A DNA stretch of 64,000 nucleotides from Chrysomallon squamiferum (GCA_012295275.1 CM022672.1:25544430-25608429); one strand, 5' to 3'; shown: positions 1 to 12,900, numbered from the stretch's first letter. Numbers and translations are program-made. Notes: generated by a model not told the origin, from the letters alone.

Positions 1-1261
1 TCCAGAAAACTGGAATTTTTCCCCGAAGCTATTTTCATAGTTCACGCGTGCAGGTGTTGTCCTCTCCAGACCAGAATTACTCTTTCAAGCCACGTGGCAT
101 TCAGTCACTCGCCACATTGTTTATGTGTTGAGTGGACACAGTTGTGTAGTGTCAATTTATGTTTTTAATTTTAAAATGTTTATATATAATGGGCTGGTTT
201 TGCAATGTGGTTATTTTGAGTTATGTCCCTTGCTTTGTCGTTAGATGCTGCTGCACAAACTGCTTCCGGGTAGTAAAAACCAGATCGGCTATTGCGAAAA
301 ACACATCACAACGAAGCAAACTGTTACCAAAATATACTCTAAATACCCGTGACAAAAGCCTGTTGACACATCGAGAATTGACCAGAATCTCTCCACTCAT
401 CACTGATTGATTGCAGAGCCAGAGGTAAGATTTCATTATGAAACCATTAAATTATTTATTCAACATATTCTGTATGTAAACAAACTCAAACAATTACAAA
501 CTAACAAAGGGCTTTGACTCTGCCCAGCTTGTCAGATGTGGTCACCTCGTTTCAGTTCCCTGTGGCACAGGTATAATATCCAATCCATACTGCCATGTAA
601 TATTAGAAAGTTAAATATAACAGTTAAAGGAAGTAAACATTACTATAATACTTTACTTAATTCATCATTCTTAAAATCAGCATACAATTTAAAATGGTAA
701 AACATTTTTTAATTGTACCTTTTCAGGAATGCCAGACAACTCAGTCCAGAGTCCAGAGACAACTCGGCACAGGGACAATCTTGTCTGTTGTTGGACAAGT
801 GTTGTTTTATAAATTAAAGTATTCTTACCAAAATAAAACAATGTGTTTTTGTTAATATTGAATTAGTCCCACCTCAATCTAAATGTTGTGAAACAAAGTA
901 TCATGTCAGATTGATAAATTGCTGATCCATTTATTTTTGAAGATAGTTTCCAGTGTCTGAATAATTTGTTTTTGTTCTGTAGTAGGTGATCTAAACATTG
1001 GAGAAAATCCCAGAAAAAACGGACAAAATTTCTTTATCGTACTTTATTGTCAACATAGCCATCTGACTTCCAATGAGTAGCTAATGAACAAGAAAATGAT
1101 ATCACCCTATAGACATTGTGCTGTTATTTTACCTGCTATTAAAAAGTAAATCCAATTGTTGAGCAGGATGACATTTTCAGCAAGTAATGTATATAATCAT
1201 CCAATTTATCTGATAACCTTTCACTTTCACAAAAACATGCCGACTTATCCATGTTCTAATG
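1..1261. other. Non-coding AT-rich stretch, left edge
   Basis: No convincing coding exon is visible on either strand. Short open frames at about 159-436 occur on both strands over the same bases and have no recognisable motif. There is a donor-like AGAG|GTAAGA at about 424, so an untranslated exon of the gene whose remains start at 1262 is possible but unsupported. No exon resembling the 5' half of DNase II was found here, which matters for the truncated copy that starts at 3501. Confidence 0.4.
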
Positions 1262-2937
1262 ATGTCCGACCCAGGCAAGACTCATTATGCTGCAACATTT
1301 GTTCATGATGGCGACACCTCACCTGTAATACCGGTGAGTATATATTATTATTATTATTGTTATTAAGTGTAGGATGTCTTGAAATACAGTAATTTTAAAT
1401 GTATAAGGTTTAGAACTGAAATATCGTAAATATGTTTTATCAGTTAAAAAGATAACTCCGAGTTTTTTCTGCATATGGTGAATTAGGAGAATTTCCATTA
1501 TTTGTGAAAAGAAAAGAAATAATAGAAGAGTAAAATATTGTATGTGATAAAAAAATCTTTTGTATACTAAATTTACAATATATATAGGCTTTTATATATA
1601 TATAACTGGAAGTGAGTAATTTGTCCCGATCACTTTGATAATAAAAAGTTTATTATTCCTTTATTATACAGGTTTTGAAGTCATCTGTATGCATATATAA
1701 AGATATTAATATTAATTGATTACAACTTAAGCTATTTTAAGGTATCCAGACCATAATAGACACGCTTTAGCTTCCTCCCCTTGAAAACATAAATAGCCCA
1801 TTGATTAAAATTTTGAATAGATAATGAAGAAATGCTTCACTGTTGAAATAATTTAATGATTATATAACTCAGTTTTTCAGGTGATAATGGCAGATGCTGT
1901 AGACTCCTCAGATTTGGATGATGAGCAGACACTTCCATCCCTCAAAGATTTAGGCAAATAGCGAGTTTCTGATCTTCAAAAATGAATCTTCAAGTTGAAA
2001 AAAGTGGAAACAAGCCTGTTCTCATCAACAGGATATACAGAGGGATGGGACAGTGTGCTGACTGACAGAGATGAAGAACCAGCTAGTGAACAGCCAAATA
2101 GTGTTCCAATATGTCAAGTAGCTAATCCATGGAAAATTTTAGACTACACTGACATTCCACCACTAGAAATGAAGGATGTCAACAATTACTTACTTTATGT
2201 ACCAAAAGAATCCGACAACAGGAACTTGGCTAAGATTTGAGAGACATATGAAGAAGGCAAAACAATTTTGTAATGAAGGGTTTGTCCACTGTATAAATTA
2301 CAACAGTATCACAGATGATAACGAACACTGTTATGTAAAGGCAGAATTATTCCTTCCATGAGGTTAGAAAGGTAGGAAAGTCTGCAAAGTGCAACAACCA
2401 GCATGTGTGTCTGTCAAAAACATCAGGTTACATTACCAATGCCTCCTGTAACTGTAAAGCAGAAGAAGCTGGATTGTGTGCACACATTAGAGCTTTACTG
2501 CACACACTGGTGAAAACTAGGGATTCGTGTACATCAAATCAGTGCAAGTGGGACCACCTAAGGCTAATCACCAGTAACCAAGCCCAAAGCATGTGTGTGA
2601 CATCTTATTTACAAAAATGGAGAATGATGAAAACGATGTTAAATTCAAACCTTATACAGGAGCATATAAGGCTGGGCTGTGCCAGGACAAAAGCAGCTTG
2701 GTCCTGTCAGAACTCCTGGATGGCCTCAAGAATGTATTCCCCGAGTGTGTACTCTACAAGGAATTGCGGACAGAGCCCACAGATACCAGTCCATTTATGG
2801 CACAGTATGGTCCACCATTTATGTACAGAGATGTGGTAGACATTCAGTCGGACACATGTAAAGCTGTTTTCAAATCGTATTGCAGTCCTTGCGATTCTGT
2901 AAGCTTAGATATCCTCTATACATCCATCATGACCTGA
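1262..2937 (+). pseudogene. Pseudogene of a SAP-domain / SWIM zinc-finger protein
   Basis: A two-exon relic. Exon 1 (1262-1333) starts at an ATG and ends in CCG|GTGAGT. Exon 2 begins at 1881 after TTTTTCAG and continues in the same phase. The frame is then broken: there is an in-frame TAG at 1958-1960, followed by shifts through several frames up to about 2937. A SAP-like segment (VEKSGNKPVLINRI, about 1995-2036) and a SWIM-like CxC...CxH segment (SCNCKAEEAGLCAH, about 2447-2488) are recognisable, as is a downstream segment to about 2937. SAP modules bind DNA or chromatin, and SWIM fingers bind DNA or protein. In invertebrate genomes such combinations occur in repeated, poorly characterised gene families, sometimes with a nuclease domain. 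The retained intron argues against a processed retrocopy. Several lesions would have to be sequencing errors for this to be a live gene, so pseudogene is preferred. Confidence 0.65.
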
Positions 2938-3067
2938 CAACCTGTCACGCACTGATATCTGTAAAAATTAATGTCAGACTTCATGCCTATATACCTTCAT
3001 GCTCCCTGAATTGTATAGGTTGCACTTGGACTAAATCAGATGGTTTCGGGTCAAGAGTTTGAGATGG

Positions 3068-3185
3068 AAAATCATAAAGAGTTATTACAACTGCAGCTCT
3101 GATTGGTGGTTATAGGTGACAGTGAGGTGAAAAATCATAAAGAGTTATTACAACTGCAGCTCTGATTGGTGGTTATAGGTGACAG
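3068..3185. repeat. 55-bp direct tandem duplication
   Basis: Bases 3068-3122 recur exactly at 3131-3185, a period of 63 with an 8-base junction between the copies. Each copy starts AAAATCATAAAG and ends ATAGGTGACAG. It lies between the SAP/SWIM pseudogene and the first DNase II exon. The identity of the copies implies a recent event. Confidence 0.9.
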
Positions 3186-3500
3186 GCTATTAAATTTTGT
3201 GCAAAGCAAGCGGTACTACCTGAAAGTGAGGAGTATTCGCGGAATGGGAAGATAACTCTAAATAATTACATTGCAGAATTGGCCCATTATTTATGTATTT
3301 AGATGCCTTGGTACCAGAAAACAGGAAAATCCAGAAATCCGGAATGTCTCAGGCCCCAAGGAGTCCGGATAATTGGTCCGGTACCTGTATATATACTTTC
3401 AATTTTAAAAATGACATTCATTATTTTGTTTACATTAATATTAAAAAATCAGAAAATATATATAATGATTCTTTTTAATTTTTTTTTTTTTTTTGGTCAG

Positions 3501-5166
3501 GCTTACAGCTCATATACAACCATCCACATTTCTATGATATAAGCAATATAACAGATTACATCAGAGATAATCCTAATATAGGTTATGCTGTACAAGGGGT
3601 GAAACTCAAAAAACCACCATGGACCAGCAAAGTAGAACTTGTATCGTTAAATGGAACAAAGTTTCTTAGCTTTGCAAAGGATTCAAAGTTTCATAAAGGT
3701 ATATATATATATATATATATATGTAAAAATATTTTATATTCCTAATATATATTTGACTATAACATGAAATAATATATAAAAGGTTCAGGATCTTACTTTT
3801 GAAAATAGCTCTGAAGAACTTTTAAATTCTGTCTTTTATCTATACCCTATGCAATTCCACAATTTCACTGACTGTTTTATGTTTTCTTTTAAAGATTTAT
3901 ATGAAGATTTTGTTGCTCCTACTTTGAAAGGCAGTCTTTTTGTTGAGTCCTGGAGGTCAAATGATCCTGAAGGATTACCAAGTAACTGTTCACAAAAATA
4001 CAAGGTTCTTTTTCTTTATTAAAAATATAATTTGTACATTATTCTTTCTTTTCTGTTTTTTTAAATATTATTTATTCAAATGTTTTACTTAAGCTATCTC
4101 TTGGGTGCTACTGTTGGGATCATTCCATTGCTCTGTTTGGTGATTTATCAGACACCATTAATGTGTACTTTCTTAACTATGAGAAGATGTAAATCATTGT
4201 ATTGTTTGCCACTAGCCTTGCTTTAGTGGTAGGGATGAAGCTCCCAAGAAATTAGTGTCACTTTGGTATTATATGCAGTTATGTGGTTTTGAGGTGGATA
4301 TTTTTGTCTACAATTATTTATCAACTATAAATACAGTGATACAGTTCACATACTTAATATAATGTAGTAAAAAATACCATTCATATAATACTCTGTTTTC
4401 AGGTTTACAATACTAAACTAATAACACTTCCAAATGGGATACGTTTCAAAGAAACAAAAGATCATGCCAAATGGGTTGTATCCCAGAATGCAACATACTG
4501 GTTGTGTGTAGGTGATATAAACAGACAGGTAAAACAGAAAAATTGTAATGTTTAATTTACTGTTCACATAAACAGAATTAATAGTCTAAATAATAATAAA
4601 ATTGATAGAGTGATTGATATAGATAAATATATGGATTAGAAATTTAGAAAAAAACATAATTATAAAAACTAATTAAATCCATAATCACAAGTTACAGCAT
4701 TTGCAAAGATTTATTGAATGCTCTGGGCCATAACTATATATGGCTGCCAGAATTGATGTCTAGAAATGGGAAAACTAGCAGCCTGTGTTAATCACTGCTT
4801 TACTGTTAGAAGAAAACTGGTGTTTAGAATTAAATAAACTTATTACTACAAAGTTTACAAAATGTATATTTTTGAAGCCAAATGTGCATAGAAATTTTTT
4901 TTGTATGATGTTAATGGAAATCTAAATTTTTAAATTTCCTAATTATAATTTTTTATTTTATTAATATTATTATTATTATTTGTTTTGTTATTATAATACA
5001 GAAAAAATAACAGATACTTTTACATAAAACTTTTATTATAATGATATTTTGTTTTTGTTCTTTTCAGTATTCTCAGTTGAAAAGAGCTGGTGGTACTGTA
5101 TGTTTTGAAAACAAGAACGCTTGGCAGGCCTTTAATAATTCAGTGGGTGCAATTGCTGAATGTTAA
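3501..5166 (+). CDS. Deoxyribonuclease II, copy A (3' half only)
   Basis: Four exons corresponding to exons 5-8 of the complete copy downstream: 3501-3698 (198 nt), 3895-4004 (110), 4403-4528 (126) and 5068-5166, ending in TAA. Exon sizes and intron phases (1, 1, 0, 0) match copy B exactly, and all junctions have GT/AG. The product carries the C-terminal half of DNase II, including KPPWTSK, ESWRSNDPEG and the second HxK motif as DHAKW in the 126-nt exon. DNase II is an acid endonuclease of the phospholipase D-like fold that degrades DNA in lysosomes or after secretion. No exons for the N-terminal half, with the signal peptide and first HxK motif, were found in the 3.5 kb upstream. They may lie outside the window, beyond the pseudogene, or be lost. 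The C-terminus stops about 18 residues earlier than copy B. The four exons have no stop or frameshift. Confidence 0.8.
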
Positions 5167-5182
5167 GAGGAATGTGATAATT

Positions 5183-6475
5183 ACACACATACATAATATA
5201 CAAAAACAAGGGTTTCACAAAATTATATATTATTATTATTATTATTATTTATTTTGTTTACTTTGTTTTTATTATTGAGTTATTATTATTATCAGAATCA
5301 CAATGTGTGTGTGTGTGTGCACGCACATACACAAAATGCAAAAATAAGGGTTTCAGAAAATTGTACATTACATTCCACTGTATGAAAATAATTAACAGTA
5401 ATGAGTAAATTATTTTTGATGGAGTTTTATTTAGAAGTACATTATATTATGTTGATCTTAAAGGTAAATTTTGTGTGGAAATTGTATTGTTCCAACAAAA
5501 TTCCTGAAGCCAACAAGTTTTAAACACTTTTATATTTTATTTTATTTTATTTTTTTTTATATATTTATATATGTTGTATTTAATGTTTTGCAACTTATAA
5601 TTCTCACATTTTAAGTAATTAATGCTGATTATTCTTTTATATAAATTTCACCAAATACAACAAAATGATTTTTTTTTTGAAAATGGAATGGTTTTCGTGA
5701 GTTTCTTGGGGTGGGGGTTTCTTGGATTTTTTTTGGTTTGTTTGTTTGCTTTTTATATTATTATTATTATTATTACTATTAATTTATTTATTCATTTATT
5801 TTTTTCTTTACTTGTTTGTTTTTATTATACACCTTCAAGTTGAGTTTATCTGAATAACAATAACAATACATATATGTATACTTATACGTATACACACACA
5901 CACACTATGCAAAAATAAGGTGTTCACAAAATTGTATATTACATTCCACTGTATCAAAATAATTAACAGCATATTATTATTTAATATATCGTCTAATATT
6001 TAAAATATATATACACTGTTTTATTTAGAAGTACAATATATTATGTTGAACTTAAAGAAGATTGTGTGGAAATTTTATAGATCCACTGAAATTTCTGAAG
6101 CCAACATGTTTGAAATATATTTATATTTTTTTAAATTTTTATATAAGCTGTATTTAATGTTTTGCCCATTATAACTCATAATTTAAGTAGTTAATGCTGA
6201 TAATTTTTTCACATATAATTCACGAAATACAACGAAATGATTTTTTTTTTTTTTTTTTTTTTTTAAATGCAATGTTCTTTTGGTTTTTTGTGTTTTCCGT
6301 TTTTTATATTGTTTGTTTTTAAGTATATATTTATTATTTGTTTATTTAAATTTCTTAATTGTTATTCTGTTTTATTTTTTACATATTTTATTTTCTTTGT
6401 TTTTCATTGTAGTTTTCTTTTTTCTTTTTTTTTATATAGTACATCTTCAAGTTGAGTTTATCAGAATAACACACA
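5183..6475. repeat. Imperfect tandem duplication, about 550 bp unit
   Basis: Segment 5328-5860 is repeated in the same order at 5903-6475. Shared landmarks in both are an ATTGTA(C/T)ATTACATTCC block, TTTATTTAGAAGTACA, CTGAAGCCAACA, TGTATTTAATGTTTTGC, TTAATGCTGAT, a long T tract, and CTTCAAGTTGAGTTTATC. A third, partial copy of the leading end sits at about 5183-5232, directly after the stop codon of DNase II copy A. Between landmarks the copies differ by substitutions and by the lengths of T, TTA and CA runs. The segment is non-coding and fills the spacer between the two DNase II genes. Confidence 0.75.
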
Positions 6476-6901
6476 AACAAAACAAAAAAAAGAAAAAAAA
6501 AAGTAATCCAACTTTAATGAATTTCATGAGTGTATAATTCGTAGCTGTTTGTAAAACAGTATTTATATTTTGTAACGTGAAGAACAGACATATTTAATAT
6601 AGTATTTCATATTTTTTTAAATATTTATTTGTTGTGTCTTCTACTGGAGTAAAACGAGAAAAGATATTATCTAACTTACACTGTTGTGTGTGACCGGGGA
6701 CGATCTATAGCGGACACTTAAATTATGAACAACAGCTGCGTTAGTTTATCAAGCTAAACCTTGCCATGAGATAATGTGTATATTAAATTGTTTATGAACT
6801 ACTGGTCATACTAGTAAAAGTTCAATGTTGCAGAATAATAATATTACTTTGGTAATATAATGTTAAAATGGAATAAATAACTGCTCCCTATTTGTCTACA
6901 A

Positions 6902-6955
6902 CCGGAAGACTTGGAATCACCGGGAAAAGGATTATGTAACAATAATAATCACGTG
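6902..6955 (+). promoter_or_regulatory. Candidate proximal promoter motifs of DNase II copy B
   Basis: Just upstream of the ATG at 6991 there is an ETS-type CCGGAAG at 6902-6908 and an E-box TCACGTG at 6949-6955, 35 bases before the start codon. TCACGTG is the core of the CLEAR/M-box element (GTCACGTGAC) used by TFEB/MITF factors at lysosomal genes in vertebrates. That would suit a lysosomal nuclease. No TATA box is obvious. Motif matches this short arise by chance, so this is only a suggestion. Confidence 0.3.
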
Positions 6956-6990
6956 CTCAATATGATAACGAAATCTGTGTGTTGTCGAAT

Positions 6991-9900
6991 ATGTCATCAT
7001 TGATTCAATCAGTATTATCTATTATTTCTGTTATTCATTTATCCTCATTGTCTTTGGCACTCCAGTGTAATGATTTGGACGGAAAACCAGTTGACTGGTA
7101 AGCAATAATTTTATCAAATTTATGCATGATAAATGCTGCAGCAAGGGTTATTTATACAGTCACTGTCAGTGAGTCAGTCACACTTACTACTTAGTGACTT
7201 AGGAGTTTGGTTCGTTCTGTGACCGAGCTCGTATTTCAGTTTGCTCGTATATCAAATTAATTTTCCCAACTGAAATTAATTGAAATACCATTAATCCAGC
7301 ACCCCAAAGGCCACACTGTTTTTTTTTTTTTTTTTTTTGTAATATGTTTTTAAATAAGAAAAATGTATTTATAAATGACTAATATTGTGTAATAAAAGAA
7401 TAAAAGTGAATGTAAAAAAATAAATTGGTTTTGTAAAGTCTATTTATCTTGGAGATCAGACAAATTATTTTAACGCCTTAGGTATGGTACATGTAGAAAT
7501 ATTACGCTCATACTGCCTAGCCAAGTCTGCACATGCACACCTCGCTCACGTTTTTCTAGGAATTCAAGCTTTAATTCAGTGGACATCTGCCTCTTCTCAG
7601 CACTGTCCTTACACTCACTTCCTTAGGATCAATCATCAATTGGCAGAAAAAAGAAATTTGGCAAAATACTGCACAAAGTGCAAGCACAACACAACAGATA
7701 TCCTTCCATGGTGAGGTAACCATTTGAAGTAAACAAGTGAGATGCTGGATGCTGGCCATATGTTATGTTGTTTGTTGCACCAACTAATGTATCTGAAGCT
7801 CGCTCACAACTGAAAGCAAAAAATCGATCAGGGGAATGCTCGTAACTCGAAAAAGTTGGGACACTCATAAGTTGAGGTACCACTGTAATGATAATTTGAT
7901 ATACTGGCGTACCACGATATCATGAGCAAGGAGTATACTTAATGTTAAAAGTTAACCTTAAAATAAAGTTAAACTTGTTAAGATGAATGGAATCGTTTGT
8001 TTCAATATATGATTATTACGATATAGGCACAGTCATGACTTACGACGTAATTTATTCTTAATATTTTTCAAGTAAATAATGTAGTAACAATGATGTTCAC
8101 GCAAAAAAGTAAAAGATGATGGTTGACAAGTTATTTATATTTCATTTTGAAATGGAAGATAGAGAATTTGTGCATATATTTACTTCAACTTATAAAATTG
8201 TTATCTAGCATAAATAAAGCTTTACATTTAGTTTAGTTGCATAAGTGACCGTAATTTATTTTTAAAAGCATAGTAGTAAGATGATGATGTCCACACAAAA
8301 TAAATAAATAAAAGTCGATGGTTGACTATAGCCTATCCTCGATAATGTGCTTATTGTTGCATTTTATTTATAATTTAAACTGAAAAAATATAAACAACTG
8401 AAAAAAAACATTTTTCTTATTTCTTTATTATCATTTTCTTAATTTAATTTAATTTTAATTTTAATTAAATTTTTATTTTTTATTATTTTTTTTTATTATT
8501 ATTTTTAAAAATATTTACAGTATTTTCTGTGCTGGTTTTAGCTATATTTTCTTTCAGGTTTATGGTGTATAAACTGCCAAAACTCCCAGCCAATTCATCA
8601 AGTTCTATTCTGAAAGATGGACTTGGCCATTTTTACATGGATATCAACAATCCACAATGGAAATTGTCCAAAATTTCCATGAGAGATCACAAGCATGCAC
8701 TCTTCTATACCCTCAACCAGATCTATAAGTCAAAACTAGTAGGTTTAATGAGCATGAAACTTTACATAATAAACAGTTTCTTCTCCATTTTTTTTCATTA
8801 TGATATATTAGATATTTACTTCATAATCAAACACTTCAAACTAATTTGATAAATAAATAAATAAATACAAGAACAAGGTGATTTTTTAATATTTTTATAC
8901 TGTGCATGGGTGTTCTTATGATTTGGTCTATTTAATTTTTAGCTTTTAATTTTTAAATTTTTAATGTTTATTTTTTTTTTATTATTATTAATGGCTATAT
9001 TTAATTCAATAAAATACTTCTTTTGTTGTCTGAAAACAGTTAATTACTTACTGGAGTTATTTGTTCCACTTGTTGAAAAATAATTGACAAGAATAATTTT
9101 ATATCCCTCCACCAAATAATATTTTACAAAATATTAAAATTCATTTCTTTTTCTGTTGTTTAAAGATCGTTTATTTTTAGTTCACCCATCTGTGTGTATG
9201 TGCCTATATATATATATCTTTTTCAAGTCTGATGATATTCTTTATCTGATGTATAATGATCAAGTTCCTAGAGGAAAAGAGTACTTGAACCATGGGCATA
9301 CAAAAGGTGAATAAATTCATTTTGATTAAAAAATTATGATATTTTATGAATTTAACATACAAAGAAATTTATTGGTAACGGATATTGTACATTTAATATT
9401 TCTTTATTAGCAGTTGACATCCTTATTGTTTATCATTAACATCTGCTTTTTAAAGTTTTTGATTCAGTCTGATATTCCTAATGAAGTTTGAATTATCATT
9501 ATTATTAATGACAGGTTGTAATAATAACATACAAAGAGAGATGAGAAATAGTGACTGTTTGCTAATAAACTTTTCAGTTTTAAACTTTTTTTTCAGTAGA
9601 CTATTTTCTTTATTTCTTTATGCATGTCATTTTCTGTTTATACAATTTTTTAAATTTTTTTTTTTTATATTTTAATCTTAATTTTAATTTGTTTTGTTTT
9701 GTCTTTTTTTTTTTTTTTTTTTTTTTTTTATTATTATTATTATTTTGTTTTGTTGTTGTTTTATTATTATTATTATTTCAGTTTTTTTTTTTTTCTAGGT
9801 GTAGTTGCATTTGACAAAAACAGTGGATTTTGGTTGGTCCATAGCACCCCAAGGTTTCCTCCAGTGAAAGATGATGGCTATGAGTGGCCAAAAAGTGCTG

Positions 9901-12900
9901 ATGAATATGGTCAACATTTTCTGTGTGTCAGTTATAGCTATAAAATGCTTAACATAATAGGTAATTTTATGCTGTGTTGATTTTAGCACATTTCAATCAT
10001 AATTATTACTCAACAGAAAAATAATCTTTTATTTCCCTTGGGTTTTAAATATGAATTGACGTTGTTTCTGATTCATTATTTTTAATGTAGTCAAATAATT
10101 AATTATTTTACTTGCTTTATAATTGCTATATAAATAACTATTTATGTTGATCATGTCGAAAACAATGGACATTCAATATGATGCCCTTTTTTTTGTTTGG
10201 TTCATGTTTTACCTAGATGCACATACTGTTTCTATTTTTAAGTTTTCAATACAAAACTATGAATATATGAATGTGACACAACATAAAATGTTCTTCACAG
10301 AAATGCTTCATCATTAACTTTCAGTATGATTCTGTAACCGTAATAGATTAGTTTTAAAATATGTTTGAATAATAATAATAAACACCATTTTCAATTAGAC
10401 CTTTTTCCCCCAAGGTTTACAGCTGTTGTATAATTACCCAAGCTTCTATGACACAAATTACACTCAGCACTACATGGACAATAATCCTAACCTACATGAT
10501 GCTTTAAAAGGAACTCGCATTCAAAAACCACCGTGGACAAGCAAAGTTGAACTGGAATCATCAAAAGGAACAAAATTTGTCAGCTTTGCTAAAATGACAT
10601 TTTTCCATAAAGGTAAAAATAAGTTATTAATTTATATAAGCTTTGTTGTGGGCTCATCATTGTTTGAAACAGTAACATTTTAGTAAATTGTACAGCTTGA
10701 TACATGTTGATTCTGCTCTTATCATGTGTATCAGTGGCCATTTATATATATATACTTTTTTATGTTAAATGAGATTATTTTAGACATTTCATTATGCTGA
10801 ACAAAAGTTCTGGTAAAATTTAGACTTCTAATATATATATATTTGTTTATTTTTTTTATTTTAAAGATTTATATGAAGATTTTGTTGCTCCTACTTTGAA
10901 AGGTGATCTTTTTGTTGAGTCCTGGAGGTCAAATGATCCTGAAGGATTACCAAGTAACTGTTCACAAAAATACAAGGTTACTAACTTAATTAAATAAACT
11001 TAAAATCAGATTAATTAGTCTTCAAATTTCAAGAAACAATAATCTTTTATTTTTTTACTTTTTTTTTAAATGTGAGTTAGTTATTTTGCTATAATTATTT
11101 TATTTAAATAATTAAAAAATACATGTTAAAAAACAAAATTATTCCAGTCATTTTTCAATCTTATTTTAAAAAATACTTTAAATGTTTAAAATTTTGTTTT
11201 ACATTGTATATTTTGCATATTATAAAATAATTAAAATTTAAAAATGACTCAATTTAAACCTTTGCATTCATTTATATAATTCTTTGTTCAGGTTTTCAAT
11301 TCTGATTCAGTGAAACTTCCCAATGGTATACATTTTGATGAAACGAAAGACCATTCAAAATGGGTTGTGTCCCAGAATGCAACATACTGGGTGTGCATTG
11401 GTGACATAAACAGACAGGTACATTTTTCTTATTTTTAAAAAATTACAATTGTCTGTATAAATAAGTACTTCTAATTTAGTACATAGTGGACACAGTCAAA
11501 ACTGGATATGACTTTTGGGAAGGAGTGTTAATTTATAAAGATTAAAATGACATAAAATTGCAATATGTTTTTTTATAAATGTTATAGTTAAATGTCAACT
11601 GAGAAATAGTCTGTCACTGATGACTGTGGATTTTGGAGTTGTTTTGTTTCTTCATATTTTTCTAGAGAGAGAAGTGACTTCTCCCAATTTTCTAGCCTAG
11701 CATAAACCCTGCATAGCTAAATCTTTCTGTCAGTTTTTCTTTAGAAAGTTTGATATGTGGTGTTTTTTAGGTAGTTCTGTCATTATGACTAATTCAGTAA
11801 GACAATGCAAAATGTGTGCCTTATATATTTATGCAAACTTCTGCTTCAGACGCTCAATCTACATGAGTGAATTCAGTTAGGTATCAACATACATTAATAA
11901 GTTTTTTCATTCAGTTGCACAGAGTAATTACAAGAAGTATGATATCATTATTTATTAAGCCTTCAAAGACATGCCATCATTTCTAATGTAACCTAATTAT
12001 GTACAAATTGCCACTTTTGTTTAAGAAGAGATCATACTTGCAAGTTTGTGTGCTGATGATGACAAAACTAATTACTACATGTAACATGGGGAGGGGGGAG
12101 TTGAGAAGGCATGGCTTATCTTTCTCAGACCCACAGGTTGCTATAACATATATATATATACCACTAGCCAAGGAATAACAAACAAGACCGGGGTTACCAA
12201 TTCAAGGGCTGTAATATTAGTTAATTCCGGTATATGTTTACCACATGGTAACTCTGGCAACTCCAAGGACAACTAACCAGGTTCATTAAACAAATCACAA
12301 TTTTACAACAAAACTAAACACATCAAACCATTGTGTGTGATATCATGCTTATCTGTTTCTGGCACTTGTCACCTGCCATACCAATATAATACCAGTGTAT
12401 TCCTACCAATGAATTCCCAGTTGGTCTAATACCCTACTACTCTGTAATATTTTCTACCACATGGTTTAATTTACAATTACAAATAAATATAAAACATATG
12501 CACTATTGTAAATAATGTTGTCAGCAACACTTTCCCCACTGGACCAGTGTCTCCACCTGAACAGAAGTAATATGTATCAGCTGTGTTTACTTTTAAATAT
12601 ATTCTCATGTGAAAAGTAATACAAACCCCATTAAATTATTACAAATTGTAACCACTGTTACTTAAAGTTATGCCAAGACATATAATAAATTGTGTGCAAG
12701 CATATTCAAAATAAATGAAAGTCCATAAATAAAATAAAAATTTTGTCTCATTTTTATATATAATATCTAAATTATTCCTCTTTAATAGACATATTAAAAT
12801 GAAAGTAATACCTCTGAATTCATTACTGGTCTGTAATACATATGTGAAACCAAATATAAAGATTATTTTTAAGGTCATACAGTGTCCCAGGCCAGAGTGC

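Noticed and set aside
159-436. Frames on both strands at the left edge
   Set aside because: Cysteine-rich look (RCCCTNC) suggested a zinc finger, but no spacing fits a known class and the region has no splice connection to the pseudogene that I can show.
7484-7883. Overlapping frames on both strands in DNase II intron 1
   Set aside because: They lie inside the inverted-repeat element and have no coding signature.
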